Shown: positions 48,426 to 60,900 of the stretch, in pieces
How positions within the stretch are numbered: the stretch's first letter is position 1
Layout: each line of letters opens with the position of its first letter
Source: Alviniconcha marisindica
Lineage: Eukaryota > Mollusca > Gastropoda > Provannidae
DNA: 64,000 nucleotides
Direction: 5' to 3'
Assembly (NCBI GenBank): GCA_018857735.1
Contig: JABMCL010002815.1
Location: 615,001-679,000 of the forward strand
Made by a program: the position numbers and the translations under genes
Notes under the pieces: model-generated
What the model was told of the DNA's origin: nothing
Databases searched by the model: none
Seen by the model: only the letters and a program-made list of their open reading frames with translations

Positions 48426-50532
48426 CAGTCCTGGATGTTGCCACAGTTTGCTTGATTGATGCCTACTCTTTTCTACTACAGACTCCTTGGAGACCAGGAT
48501 AGGAAACTGCCTGCTGATACTGTGAATGACGTCACAGAAAGGTGAAAAATGTCTGTCACTGGGAAGGACAGTGCAACAGAGACCTGGAACTATATATACG
48601 GAAGTTCCAAAGTTTCAGAAAAGAAGGTAAAAGACAGAACAGCACGACTGGCTGAGAAGTGCTTCAGAAGATAATCCCTGGCAGCAGATAAGCATATGAA
48701 GCTATATTCTGACCTGGCATGAAAGGGAGGAGCTTTAACAGATCTAGAGTCTCAGCAGAGCAGACCTCGACTTCTGCGTCGGCGGCGCCCCATTTAGGCT
48801 TGTCACAGGCAAAGAATTCCTGCCGTTTCCATGGTTTCCTGTCTCTCACCCAACACCATCACACCTGATTTTATAGCATTGCTTCTCTTTTGTAGAATTT
48901 CTTAGCTTTCACCAAGTTAGCTCCCCTTCACATCTATTTTCTTTCTTCTTCTTTTCTAGGGTACAATGCCCACCAGATTTTTTCACTGGATACGGCCTCA
49001 CAGCGCTGAGCAATGGGTTAACATCTAAGGACAACCAGCGCTTCTTGCAGAGCTGTGCTTCAATAGTTGTAAAATTATGATGGGAGGACTGGTTGCTTTA
49101 CAAATACTGGCCCTTGAAAACTGAGGAGCAGAGAAGAGACAGGCACAGTGAATGACAGCACATTTAATTATGTATCTGATTACGTTACTGTTCCTATCTG
49201 TGACGTGGAGTTCTAGTTTCAGTCCCAGTTCATTGACAAAGACTTCAAAGAAATCGAAACTTCTGCAAAGAGAATGGATGTTTGTGTCATTTGTACGTAC
49301 ACCCAACACAAAAGCAAATGAGATCATTTATTATAAAATTTCACTAAAACTGATAACTCTCTGAGGCTCTGTACTAATCTACTACATGTATTGTAAAAGA
49401 GAGGTAGGAAGAGGTCTGTTTAAAATGCATTTAAAAAAAACACGTCAAGCGTGGGGACGCAACTCAAAATTATTCATCAGATCACTCAGGCAAGCCCACA
49501 CTATTTCAAGCTTGCACCTGTGGGGTTAAAAATGTGAAATCATTCAGTGTTTGGGGTTGCTTCATGGCGTATGCTAAAAAGAGCTTACATAATAATTATT
49601 TTGTCACCCTGTCAACAGCTACGGTCACATCAGGGTGGAAAAACAACAACACGTGATCGAAACACAGGCAAGTCTGATTCGCCGTTTTTCACACAAGTCA
49701 CTTTGCGTTGGAAGAGGACTGGGGAAACAAGGGCAAATGCTCTGTGGCTCACACTTTAAACCAAAAAAAAAGAAAAACAAAAAAAGAGAAAGACATGTTT
49801 TGGCCTTTGTGAAAAATGATGTTACGGCAGGTCGATGGAACAGGGCTTTTCTTACAGTCTTACTCCTAAATGGGACGGAATCTCACGCCGGTGCTGAGAT
49901 GTGGGAGGTCCTCGCTTGGTTCATGATCTGCTTCCTGGCTTTGCAAGATGTTTTGAATATTATTATTATTATTTTGTCTTCTTTCAAAAATAAAAATGAT
50001 AATTACTTTCTCACATTTTTCATGCGCGTCAAAACGAAGTTGACTGAAACGGGGAAGGCAGAAGTGAGAAAGGCAGAATTCCTGGCAGCAGGTTTAGCAT
50101 GCGAAGCTCTGTTCTGACCTACTCCAGGCTTAAAAAGAGGGGAGCTTTGATAGCCCTATGCCAAAGAGCAAGCAAATCATCAACCTACTTGGCCATGACA
50201 CCATATTGTATTGGGGGGCTGTTCACAAATGGCTTAGTTCTGATTCAGATCCAACCTGAGCTGAAAACGGCTTCATGCGCATTGATATAAGTGAGAGCAG
50301 TGAATGTACCAAGCGCGTCAAACACCTTTCTACGCCAGACACTGCTCTCAGCAGAGGGGGTCCTACTTTCTGTACCCAACCCATGGACCCTTGGTGTGAA
50401 GCGTAACACAAAGTGTAGTCACTGACAGTCAAACAAATACGACACACAAAAAACTTCATTATGCATTACTTACAGTTGGTATGTACATTAGTTGGCTTGA
50501 TTACCAAAAAAATAGATGAACAAATATGACGA
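48426..50532. other. intergenic stretch
   Basis: No coding exon recognised. A ~90-bp segment near 48650-48740 (CCTGGCAGCAG, CATATGAAGCTATATTCTGA, GGGAGGAGCTTT) has a diverged partner at 50075-50165 (CCTGGCAGCAGG, CATGCGAAGCTCTGTTCTGA, GGGGAGCTTTGATAG), a dispersed repeat. The 160-codon open frame at 49635-50117 shows no family resemblance. Confidence 0.45.
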
Positions 50533-51624
50533 GATTTGTGACCCTGCCTTCTGAAATGAGTCTGGACCGATTTCTTAACATCGAGACACGCAAACCAGAC
50601 ACGAAATGAGGTCAAGAGTGACGTAATCACACATGCGCACTTGCATAACTGATTTCGTTTTCACTTCCTCTTGGCGTGAGGTTGGCGATGGTAAGTGAAA
50701 CTGATCAGCATCCTAAGTCATCATCATCAGTGCTACGGCTCATAGGCTTCTTAGAGCTTTTCCCGTTTATTTGTAATTTCGGCATATACTGGTGATTAAC
50801 GTGTTGTTCTTTTTACTGGTGTTGCGTGTTATTGTCATGACTTGTTTTCATCAGTTACATTTGAGCTCAACTGGCTGTTTCGGTGTTGCCATCTGTTTCG
50901 ATGTTGCAAATGAGGATTGCCCATACAATTTTAGCGAGGGCAAACCTTTGTGATGTGCGTAAAGTGTGGTGCAGGGTAAGGAAAACTTGATTTCCATTTC
51001 GAGCAATTACGTAAATTATGCAGGTAGACAAGTTTGAATGAGAAAAAGAACCTGAAAAAAAGTGAACTGTCATAATGACCAACTTCTAACTTATTACAGC
51101 CTTAGCCAGTGTGGATTGGTGTAGTTATTCCCAAGAACAAGTTGTTTTCATTTTAAAGATGTCTTTATTAATTTCACCAGCGGTCTTCATGCTCGCCCTG
51201 ATATAACCATGCTGGTTGACTTGGCGGTTGACTGGGCGTAAAACATCAAGTTATTTACTTTCTCAAGATGGCTTTTTTTTCTTTTCTTTTTTAAAGATTT
51301 TCGGTTTTCTGCAAGATCTGATTGCTCAAGTCTTTTTTTTGCATCAGAAACTATACTCCTTATGTACAATTTTATTTTTACAAATGTCACAAAAAAGTGT
51401 TTTAAACATGCACCTGCTTGTTGCTAAGGGCTGTGTGAGCTAATTTCTCAGAATGAGAGGCTATGGTGGTCACAACTTCAATTAGTTACAAGATCAGTGA
51501 ATCGATTTTGATAATTTTTGCATCATTTACAAGATAATGTTGTGCTCTCTACTGTGATACAGATATTATATCTCAAAATGGCAAAAGGTACCAGTGTGAC
51601 TCATTTCAGAAGGTAGGGTCACGT
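50533..51624. mobile_element. 1.1-kb element with ~25-bp terminal inverted repeats
   Basis: The left end reads GTGACCCTGCCTTCTGAAAT then GAGTC; the right end is its reverse complement with one mismatch. It contains an exon-like ATG followed by a consensus donor (GGCGATGGTAAGTG at 50686-50699), a CRE-like TGACGTAA (50619-50626) and, near 51195-51245, a SINE-type tail (CCTGATATAACCATGCTGG, GGGCGTAAAACATC). No transposase was found. It is a candidate internally deleted DNA transposon. Confidence 0.6.
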
Positions 51625-51642
51625 TTTCATTTGAGCTGCCAG

Positions 51643-52120
51643 AGGTGTGGCCAACACTGAATGCAAAATTCACAAGAGATGCCGCCCAATGGACGATCGC
51701 TCAGCTAGGCCAACACTGAATGCAAAATTCACAAGAGATGCCGCCCAATGGACGATTGCTCAGCTAGGCCAACACTGAATGCAAAATTCACAAGAGATGC
51801 CGCCCAATGGACGATCGCTCAGCTAGGCCAACACTGAATGCAAAATTCACAAGAGATGCCGCCCAATGGACGATCGCTCAGCTAGGCCAACACTGAATGC
51901 AAAATTCACAAGAGATGCCGCCCAATGGACGATCGCTCAGCTAGGCCAACACTGAATGCAAAATTCACAAGAGATGCCGCCCAATGGACGATCGCTCAGC
52001 TAGGCCAACACTGAATGCAAAATTCACAAGAGATGCCGCCCAATGGACGATCGCTCAGTTAGGCCAACACTGAATGCAAAATTCACAAGAGATGCCGCCC
52101 AATGGACGATTGCTCTGTTA
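51643..52120 (+). repeat. 59-bp satellite-like array, 8 nearly identical copies
   Basis: The unit starts CCAACACTGAATGCAAAATT at 51651, 51710, 51769, 51828, 51887, 51946, 52005 and 52064. Copies differ by at most one or two bases (CGATCG/CGATTG, CAGCT/CAGTT), so amplification is recent. It begins about 20 bp outside the TIR of the preceding element. Confidence 0.97.
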
Positions 52121-54920
52121 CAGTAATCTGTTATTCTTGTACAACTGTCGTGGTGACAGTTACAATGCAAACACAATGGAGCCCCTTACAGCAGGTGGAA
52201 TAATCCAACATTGCTTCTAAACAAAAACTCTGTACACAAAAAAAGAAAAAAAAGAAGAAGAAAAAAGAAAGAGAGCAATGAGGACATTTGGATGATATTT
52301 TTGAGCAGAATTTCCCCATGTTTGAAACTGATACAAAAAGGATTCAGGTAAATCTGAGGCTAAGCCGTATCTTCAAGCACGATGGATCCAAACGCAAAGC
52401 GCAACCATACATGGCAAGGATAAATCTGGATAATCTATCACTACTGCGCTAGCTCCATCACCGAGACATTTTCTTGCCTGAGGAGGAAAAACATGGTGTC
52501 AGGGTCACTCTTGTGAACTCTGCACCCAGCAACAACAAACATCTGAAATATTTCATTTTTATTTTATTTTAATAAAGTGTAAATATGATTTGTAACTTTG
52601 AAGCAATGGAGAAAGGAATGTCAAGCACCGGATGCAGATACAAAAAGCTGAAAGTTTACAGGAATGCAACGCCAAGGGAGCAAAATTGGACATTTAAAAC
52701 ATGTATATATAATATAGAATTATTTTTACAAACACATCGCAAAAACAGCATTCTCGTCAACTTACAGACTGAGTATTGATTTTTTTATTTTTTTTTAAAT
52801 GTACTGCAAACGCAAAGACGGAACACATACAAAAGGACATGTGGTCAGCAGCAAGTGATAGTACAGCACACAATATATTGTTCGAGCAACGACACACTGT
52901 AACATTCAATACATGACATTGTTAAACTGAGAGAATTACACATCAAGGATTCTGCCTGGATTTTTTTTTCCTTCTCGTAATTTAAAGCAAAATATCATCA
53001 GAATGCGATTACTTTATTCAAAGGTAGGCAGCAACTAAAATGTCGTGTAATACACACCGAAACCAAGAGGACCGTCTTTTGGAAGGAATGTGAGCAACCT
53101 GAATGGTGAAGACGTTTTCACACACAATATCAAATCAAGACAAATTCTCTTACAAATCACTCTCACTCTCACAGTAGCCAAGTTGCTGATCCAGCAGCAT
53201 GAGCAAGATTGACACCAGATCGGACAAATTTACCAGAAACAGTCCACATTCTTCTGAAAGCCCCCCCCCCCCCCCCCCCAACTTAATAATAATGTACTCT
53301 TTTATGTGCCATTTCTCCAAATTGGAGCACATAGCAAAGAATCAAGACTCAGTCAAAACACACACACACATGCACACAAATACACAGTCAGACTTGTTGC
53401 AAGGCAGATAGGTAACGCGGCTTGTCATGAAATACTGTGAATTTCTATACAATGCACAAACGAAGAAAGGTTAAATAAATGTACACACCAGCAAAAGTTA
53501 AAAAAATTGCACTTTAAATTCGTGTCTGTCGACAAGAACTTGTGGCCTGATGATGAAACTTGTGCTGTGCTTTTCATCGCTCAGAAATGGCACGGAAGGC
53601 AGAAGAGGTTCACCTCACTGTCTTTGGAGTAATGCAATCCCCCACCCACCCCCACCAATGCCAATCAAAAAAAGAGATCATTAATATTTTGTTAATTGTT
53701 GTATGAGTGGACGAGCGGAGACTGGTGTGCGCATGTCACTGTGTGTGTGTGTGTGTATTGTTTTGATAGGCGATAATGGTAATTTAAGCAACAATAATTA
53801 AGGTTTTGTTTGCTGAAATGTATGTTAATGTGTTTTTTGCAGTAACATGTTTGTACAGCGCAATGAGTTTAACTCTGGTTAAAGAATAACGCTTTATAAG
53901 AATTATTTATTATTATTATTATTATCTACAACCAAACAGAAAAAAGGCTTTAATTTTTTTTTAAATCCCTGGTGGGTCACAGGTGGAACACAAATAAAAT
54001 CTAGGTCATGATGACTGAATTTTTAAATACAACGTTGCAAGAGACCTACTTTTTTGTTACCAGGTAAGGTGAAGCTTGTTGGAAACTCTGAGGAATTTCT
54101 TGGTGAAAAAGGGGACAGGGTGGACATGAAATAAATTGGGACTACGTTAAGCCGTCACGCCAACTTTCAACATTTTCTCTCTACTGGAAGGACGCTTGGG
54201 TTTCTGAACAATCGAACAATCATCCGTTATGAAACCTTCACCAAAGGCCACTCCTCTTTTCAGGTCACTTAAAAACAAGTGGGGGCAAGGTGGGAAGAAG
54301 AACCAAAAATAGAGATTTAAAAGATGGGCTGTTCATCGGGAGTTCCATTTATCGCTACTGGAGACATGCAGCAGTACCATCCATTATCACCTGAAGAAAT
54401 GCATGTCATTGCGTCATCCGTTATTGCTCATGACAAACATAATCACAAGGCCATATATAATATGTGTAAGTTGTAACAGTAATTTTAGGTATGGTAGAAT
54501 CCTCTTAAGAAAAAAGAAAGTTGCCATAAAAGAATTCTCTTCAGACAAAAAGAAAGTTGTTATAAAAAAAAAAAAACATATAAAAGTGCATAGTACAAAT
54601 AATTAAATCTCTTCGTTTTCACCAGAATCCCACGCTACAGGAATCCGTCTTAAAAGAAAGGTTCTGTTGTACATCTAACATGAACATCAACAAGAAGCAA
54701 ACTCTTAACAGTCACTTGGATTTCAAAACAAAATTAATCATAAAAAGATTTTAACAAAAATTAAAACAACACAAGCTAAAACTTGAAAGGGTTATGAGGC
54801 ACGTAGGATTTGCCAAGTTGGAAGAGTTAATCCATCGCTGGACGTCTATTTCACAATCCCCTTTCATTCGAGAAGTTTTCAATCAAGAGCGGTGGGTGTT
54901 AGGAAGATCAAGATGTGGAG
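52121..54920. other. intergenic stretch
   Basis: AT-rich, with A-runs near 52220-52275, a poly-C run at 53262-53279, a CA run at 53360-53390 and (TTA)n near 53908-53925. No gene, RNA or transposon recognised. Confidence 0.5.
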
Positions 54921-54924
54921 TTTG

Positions 54925-55460
54925 GCATCTAGAGTTTATTTACTCATATGCTCAGAGGCCTCTGAAGATTCTGAGTTTATTTACTCATATGCTCAGAGGC
55001 CTCTGAAGATTCTGAGTTTATTTACTCATACGCTCAAAGGCCTCTGAAGATTCTGAGTTTATTTGCTTGTATGCTCAAAAAGCCCCTCAAAATTCTGAGT
55101 TTATTTACTCATACGCTTAGAGGCCTCTCAAGATTCTGAGTTTATTTGCTTGTACACCCAAAGGCCTCCCACGATTCTGAGTTTACTTACTCGTACACTC
55201 AGAGGCCTCTCAAGATTCTGAGTGTATTCACTCATACACCCAAAGGCCTCTCACGATTCTGAGTTTATTTACTTGTACACCCAAAGGCCTCTCAAGATTC
55301 CGAGTTCACTTACTCATACGCTCAGAGGCCTCTCAAGATTCTGAGTTTATTCACTCATACACTCAGGGGCCTCTTGAAATTCTGAGTGCATTTACTCGTA
55401 CTCTCAAAGGCCTCTTGAGATTCTGAGTGTATTTACTTGCACACTCAAAGGCCTCTCAAC
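54925..55460. repeat. ~41-bp minisatellite carrying AATAAA on the minus strand
   Basis: About 13 units of GATTCTGAGTTTATTTACTC then ATACGCTCAGAGGCCTCTCA. Read on the minus strand, many units contain AGTAAATAAACTCAG with an AATAAA hexamer. It lies downstream of the minus-strand DEPDC1-like gene. Confidence 0.93.
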
Positions 55461-56935
55461 TTAAAACTGTTAAAAGGGAACCACACTGAGGAGGAGGAGG
55501 CATCAAGGATCCTATCGACAGAAATGGAACAAAGAATACGCTCAGAAATGAAGACGCCTCTTCAATCTAGTAACCGTTAACAAAGTTTTGCTTTCCCTGA
55601 CCCAGGATGCGTGGGCATGTTGTTCAGGTCTACGTCACTTTGGTAAACTACCTCAACACCTGCAGTATTGAGCATAGCCATAGGTAAAAAAAAAAGGAGT
55701 GGACATTTTGGGGGGTGACCCTTTTTGTCAGCGCTTTGCTCCTCTGCCATCGGTGCCAGAGCCATGAGAGCCTACGGAACACAACGACCACAAGCTTTAC
55801 ACTGCGGGACATCTACTGGCGTGTGGCCTCCGAAGCTGTGATGCCACGAGCCAGCTTTTTCCCTGTTTTCATCACGTTTCCATCTCGATGTACATTATGT
55901 GTGTCATGCTTGTTCAGCGCTTTGCGCCGCAGGGTATACACTTTACAAATGTCCATTATTATTATTATTATTAAAGAGCAAACCAGCACGGCTGCAGCTG
56001 GAAGCGCTCAAATTCACAGCAACAAACTCAAACTCCAAGCACTGGTTTACAACATCCTTCCTTCAACCACTGCCGTATTTAGTTACGCCACAGGGTCCAG
56101 AAAACTGTCAGCTAACGAGCAGTTTTTTGTTGGCGCTCAAATAGTAGTAAGTTTGTTACAAACAACTCAGATAAAACAAGGCATGTCATTTATACTATAG
56201 CTGCCAACAAAGTTTACATCAGCACAAATAAAACCACAATCGTTTGAATCTAGACGGAACTCTTTTTCTTACCCGGTCTTGTGTTTATGTGCGTGCTTGG
56301 GCGCTAGCTTGCTTCTACAGTCATATTAGTACCTGAGCCTTTCAGAGGACACTGACTGCGTCACTGGACAGCTGCACAGAGATGAAGAGTACCCCTTCAG
56401 TGGCGTAACTAAATCTGGCAAAGTTTGGAGGAGGGTGCTGGAAAGCGATGCTTGGAGTGTGCAACAAACTGTCTGCTGCACAGATACTGACAGAACAACC
56501 GTGCGGAACTTTCAAATGGAAATACTTCTAGTTTCAGGCTTATTAGCGTATTGTAGTATATATGCCACTGGGGGGACATCCTTTTTTGAGGATGTACCTC
56601 TGGTGGAGTTTATGTACCTTGTATTTACACGCATGACAGGTGAGAGTTACCGCAGGCAACTCAGGTCTTTGTTGTTGTGCTTGTGTTGTGTATTTTGAGT
56701 GCTAATTAACTCCCTTGTTTTTTTTAACTCTATTTACGTATTGGTTTGGTTCCCCTTCAAAAACAGGTTTGGAGGTTTCGTGAGGGATGCACATTGGATA
56801 ACTGAATGGCGGACGTTGACTACTAGATCGCAGAAGGCATCTCAGCTTCAGAAGAGGCACAGAGGCTGGATGAATGGCAGCGGCTGGGCAGTGGTGTAGT
56901 GATGGACATTGGATTCTACGTCCCAGTTCAGTTAC
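55461..56935. other. region downstream of the DEPDC1-like gene
   Basis: No coding exon recognised. (ATT)n near 55956-55972. The open frames here (for example 55715-56200) show no family motifs. Confidence 0.45.
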
Positions 56936-57870
56936 ACACAAAGGTCTCTGCACCGAACTTCAGAAGTCTGGGGTTTTGTGAGCAGATAGCAGGGGGTGGA
57001 CACTGGATTCCAGACCCCCATGCATTCACACCCGCCAGCCTCTCAGCTTCGAAAGTGCTTCAGAGGCAGATGGTGGGCCCATCTGCTCCAGAAAGTCTTG
57101 GTGGTGGTGGGGGTGGGGAGGTGGCGGGGGTCAGGAATAGCAGATGTTGGACAGCTGAGTGTCGGAGTTTGGTTCCTGGATCCCGTGAAGGTCTCTCAGC
57201 TTCAGAAGTGTTTTGGAGGCTTACTGCACTGTGCACAGCACTGCGGTGAAATGAACTTGGGACAGCAGCTCCAGAAGACGTTCAGGGGCCTCACGAAAGG
57301 TGGTTGCTGGACAGGTGAGTGTTGGACGTTGGCGTCTGGACAAAATCCACACATGAAGGTCTCTCAGCTTCTGAAGTGCTTTGAATGCAGACTGTACTGT
57401 GCACAGCACTGCAGCCAAGCGAACTCGGGACAACAGCTCCTGAAGATGTTCAGGGGCCTCCCAAAAGGGGGTCACTGGACAGATGAGTGTTGGACGTTGG
57501 TTTCTGGATCCCATCCACACATGAAGGTCTCTCAGCTTCTGAAGTGCTTTGAAGGCAGACTGTACTGTGCACAGCACTGCAGCGAAGAGAACTCGGAACA
57601 ACAGCTCCAGAGGATGTTCAGGGGCCTCACAAAAGGTGGTCGCTGGACAGGTGAGTGTTGGACGTTGGCGTTTGGATCCCAGTCTACACGTGAAGGTCTC
57701 TCAGCTTCTGACGTGCTTTGGAAGCAGACTGTCCTCAGCGGTGAAGCACGCTTGGTATTACAGTTCCAGCGGCCTCACGAAAGGTGGTCGCTGGACAGGT
57801 GAGTGGCAGACGTTGGATCCTAGGCCCCAGTTCAGTTACACACGCAGGCCTCTCAGCTTCAAAAGAGGCT
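56936..57870. repeat. 168-bp tandem repeat overlapping the DEPDC1-like stop codon
   Basis: CTCTCAGCTTCTGAAGTGCT recurs at about 57190, 57360, 57528 and 57697 (168-169 bp period), with degenerate copies to the left. Read on the minus strand, each unit contains a variant of the last codons of the DEPDC1-like CDS (KLR.LHVW versus KLRGLRV stop), so the array is made of copies of the C-terminal coding end and following 3' UTR. Confidence 0.88.
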
Positions 57871-57976
57871 TGGAGAACATTGGGGGTTTGATCCGGGGTC
57901 TCAGCTCAGTCTGAAGCGGGTCGCTGTTTGCGTCCGGGAAGCGCCGCCGGTAGATATGTGGGTACGTTTTCTGAAA
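57836..57976 (-). CDS. DEPDC1: DEPDC1-like terminal exon
   Basis: 47 codons including TAA. Acceptor TTTGCAG. It encodes FQKTYPHIYRRRFPDANSD then a Pro/Lys-rich basic tail ending KLRGLRV. The FQK.YP.IY.RRFP motif directly after LKQ is characteristic of the DEPDC1 family. Confidence 0.88.
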   Translation of the reverse strand, partial: FQKTYPHIYRRRFPDANSDPLQTELRPRIKPPMFSKPLLKLRGLRV

Positions 57977-60900
57977 CTGCAAACGAAGAAGCGCGTATTT
58001 ATACATATGAAGTCATCAGCAAAGGACTTTTGTTGTTGTTGTTGTCGTCGTGGGATATCTGAACAGCTTAGAACTGCGTGTCTACCATGTCTGCCACCTT
58101 TGATGGGTCAGTGACATGTTGCTGTTGGAAGGATTTTCTTGCTGTTGTTGTTCCCTCTCATTTCTCTCTCTCTTCCAAAGACAGCAAAAGGCTTTCCTGC
58201 TTCTTTTATTATTCATTACTTCCCCTCTTGTCAAACTATCTGACCTAAATCAAAACTGAAAAAAGACACACGATCACTGAATCAGCAAATCTTGATGCAG
58301 ACTTTAACCCGTCAGAGGTGGCATCACTGTATAAAAAAAACTGTTGCACACAATATCCTTCCACAGACAAATGAATTCACCTACCTGCTTAAGACGCCTC
58401 CGCTTCTCTCGGTCGGCCATGGCCTGGTTACGAACAATGTTGTCAAGGAGCTCCACAAGGGCGCTGTGGGAGTGATCCACCTTGCTGGCCTCGTACTGCT
58501 GCAGGGAGAGGGGGCGAGAGAAGCGCAGGGTGCCGGGGTCCCGGGGAGAATACACGATCTAGACAAAGATAAAAGACTGCACGCATTTGGATGATTCCTT
58601 GAGAGCACTTTGACAGGAAAACACCCAGCCGGTGAGCTACATGATCTGGACAAAGATAAAAGACTGCATTCAGATTCTGATGATTCCTTGAGAGCACTCT
58701 GACAGGAAAACACCCAACTGATGAGCTACATGATCTAGACAAAGATAAAAGATTGCATTCAGATTCTGATGATTCCTTGAGAGCACTGACAGGAAAACAC
58801 CCAGCTGGTGAGCTACATGATCTGGACAAAGATAAAAGACTGCATTCAGATTCTGATGATTCCTTGAAAGCACTCTGACAGGAAAACACCCAACTGATGA
58901 GCTACATGATCTGGACAAAGATAAAAGACTGCATTCAGATTCTCATGATTCCTTGAAAGCACTCTGACAGGAAAACACCCAGCTGATGAGCTACATGATC
59001 ACGACAAAGATAAAAGATTGCATTCAGATTCTGATGATTCCTTGAGAGCACTCTGACAGGAAAACACCCAGCCGGTGAGCTACACGTTCTGGACAAAGAT
59101 AAAAGACTGCACACATTTGGATGATTCCTTGAGAGCACTTTGACAGGAAAACACCCAGCTGATGAGCTACATGATCTAGACAAAGATAAAAGACTGCATT
59201 GATTCTGATGATTCCTTGAGAGCACTCTGACAGGAAAACACCCAGCTGATGAGCTACATGATCTAGACAAAGATAAAAGACTGCATTCAGATTCTGATGA
59301 TTCCTTGAGAGCACTCTGACAGGAAAACACCCAGCTGATAGCTTTCAGAAACTAGACAAAGATAAAAGACTGCATTCAGATTCTCATGATTCCTTGAGAG
59401 CACTCTGACAGGAAAACACCCAGCTGATACGTTACACAATGTAGACAAAGATAAAAGACTGTACTCATTCAGATTCTGATGATTCCTCGAGTAATGAGAG
59501 CACTTTGACAGGAAAACACCCAGCTGATACGTTACACAATGTAGACAAAGATAAAAGACTGTACTCATACTATAGAGATTCTGATGATTCCTTGAGTAAT
59601 GAGAGCACTTTGACAGGAAAACACCTGGCTAGCGAGCTAAGCAATCTAGACAAAGATAAAGATAGATGTGGTCCAGATGATGTGGGTTATAAGACAGAAG
59701 TGCTCCAGCTGATGTGTGTTATAGGATAGATGTGGTCCAGCTGATGTGAGTTATAAGACAGAAGTGCTCCAGCTGATGTGTGTTATCAGACAGAAGTGCT
59801 CCAGCTGATGTGTGTTATAAGACAGAAGTGCTCCAGTTGATGTGTGTTATAAGATAGATGTGGTCCAGCTGATGTGAGTTATAAGATAGATGTGGTCCAG
59901 CTGATGTGAGTTATAAGACAGATGTGGTCCAGCTGATGTGAGTTATAAGACAGATGTGGTCCAGCTGATGTGGTTATAAGACAGATGTGGTCCAGCTGAT
60001 GTGAGTTATAAGACAGATGTGGTCCAGCTGATGTGAGTTATAAGACAGATGTGGTCCAGCTGATGTGAGTTATAAGACAGATGTGGTCCAGCTCTGATGT
60101 GAGTTATAAGACAGATGTGGTCCAGCTGATGTGAGTTATAAGACAGATGTGGTCCAGCCAATGTGAGTTATGACAGGTGTGGTCCAGCTGACGTGAGTTA
60201 TAAGACAGATGTGGTCCAGCTCTGATGTGAGTTATAAGCCAGATGTGGTCCAGCTGATGTGAGTTATAAACCAGATGTGGTCCATCTCTGATGTGAGTTA
60301 TAAGACAGATGTGGTCCAGCTGATGTGAGTTATAAGCAGATGTGTCCAGCCTGATGTGAAAGACAGATGTGGTCCAGCTGATGTGAGTTATAAGACAGAT
60401 GTGGTCCAGCTGATGTGATGTTATAAGACAGATGTGGTCCAGCTGATGTGAGTTATAAGACAGATGTGGTCCAGCTGATGTGAGTTATAAGACAGATGTG
60501 GTCCAGCTGATGTGAGTTATAAGACAGATGTGGTCCAGCTGACGTGAGTTATAAGACAGATGAGGTCCAGCTGATGTGAGTTATAAGACAGATGTGGTCC
60601 AGTGCCTGTGGTGCATGGTTGTGTACCTGAGGCTTCTCCAAAGCATCCTCAGCCGGTCCTCCACGGCCTCCTTCATGTCGGTGGGTACGGCCAGGACGTC
60701 CATGTGGTGGTCCACCAGGAATGACACCAGCTGGAACACCAGGACCGCATCCAGCTCTGTCTCCTCCCGTGACCGCAACACAGCATGCTGGAAGGTTCCC
60801 AGCACCTGCAACGCCATTGTCTTGTACAGATGCATGTCTCTGGCTGCCAAGGCATGGCAACGTGGGGGTATGTGAACAAGGTTACCACACACAATAATGA

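Noticed and set aside
49635..50117. 160-codon open frame in the intergenic region
   Set aside because: No recognisable motif, lysine-rich low-complexity stretches, no splice context; probably chance.
51643..52120. Possible CRISPR-like array of regularly spaced repeats
   Set aside because: The copies are head-to-tail with no variable spacers, and the window is eukaryotic. The same applies to all other arrays here.
57221..57601. 126-codon minus-strand frame as an extra DEPDC1-like exon
   Set aside because: It consists of tandem copies of the C-terminal tail downstream of the stop at 57836 with no independent domain; more likely repeated 3' UTR.
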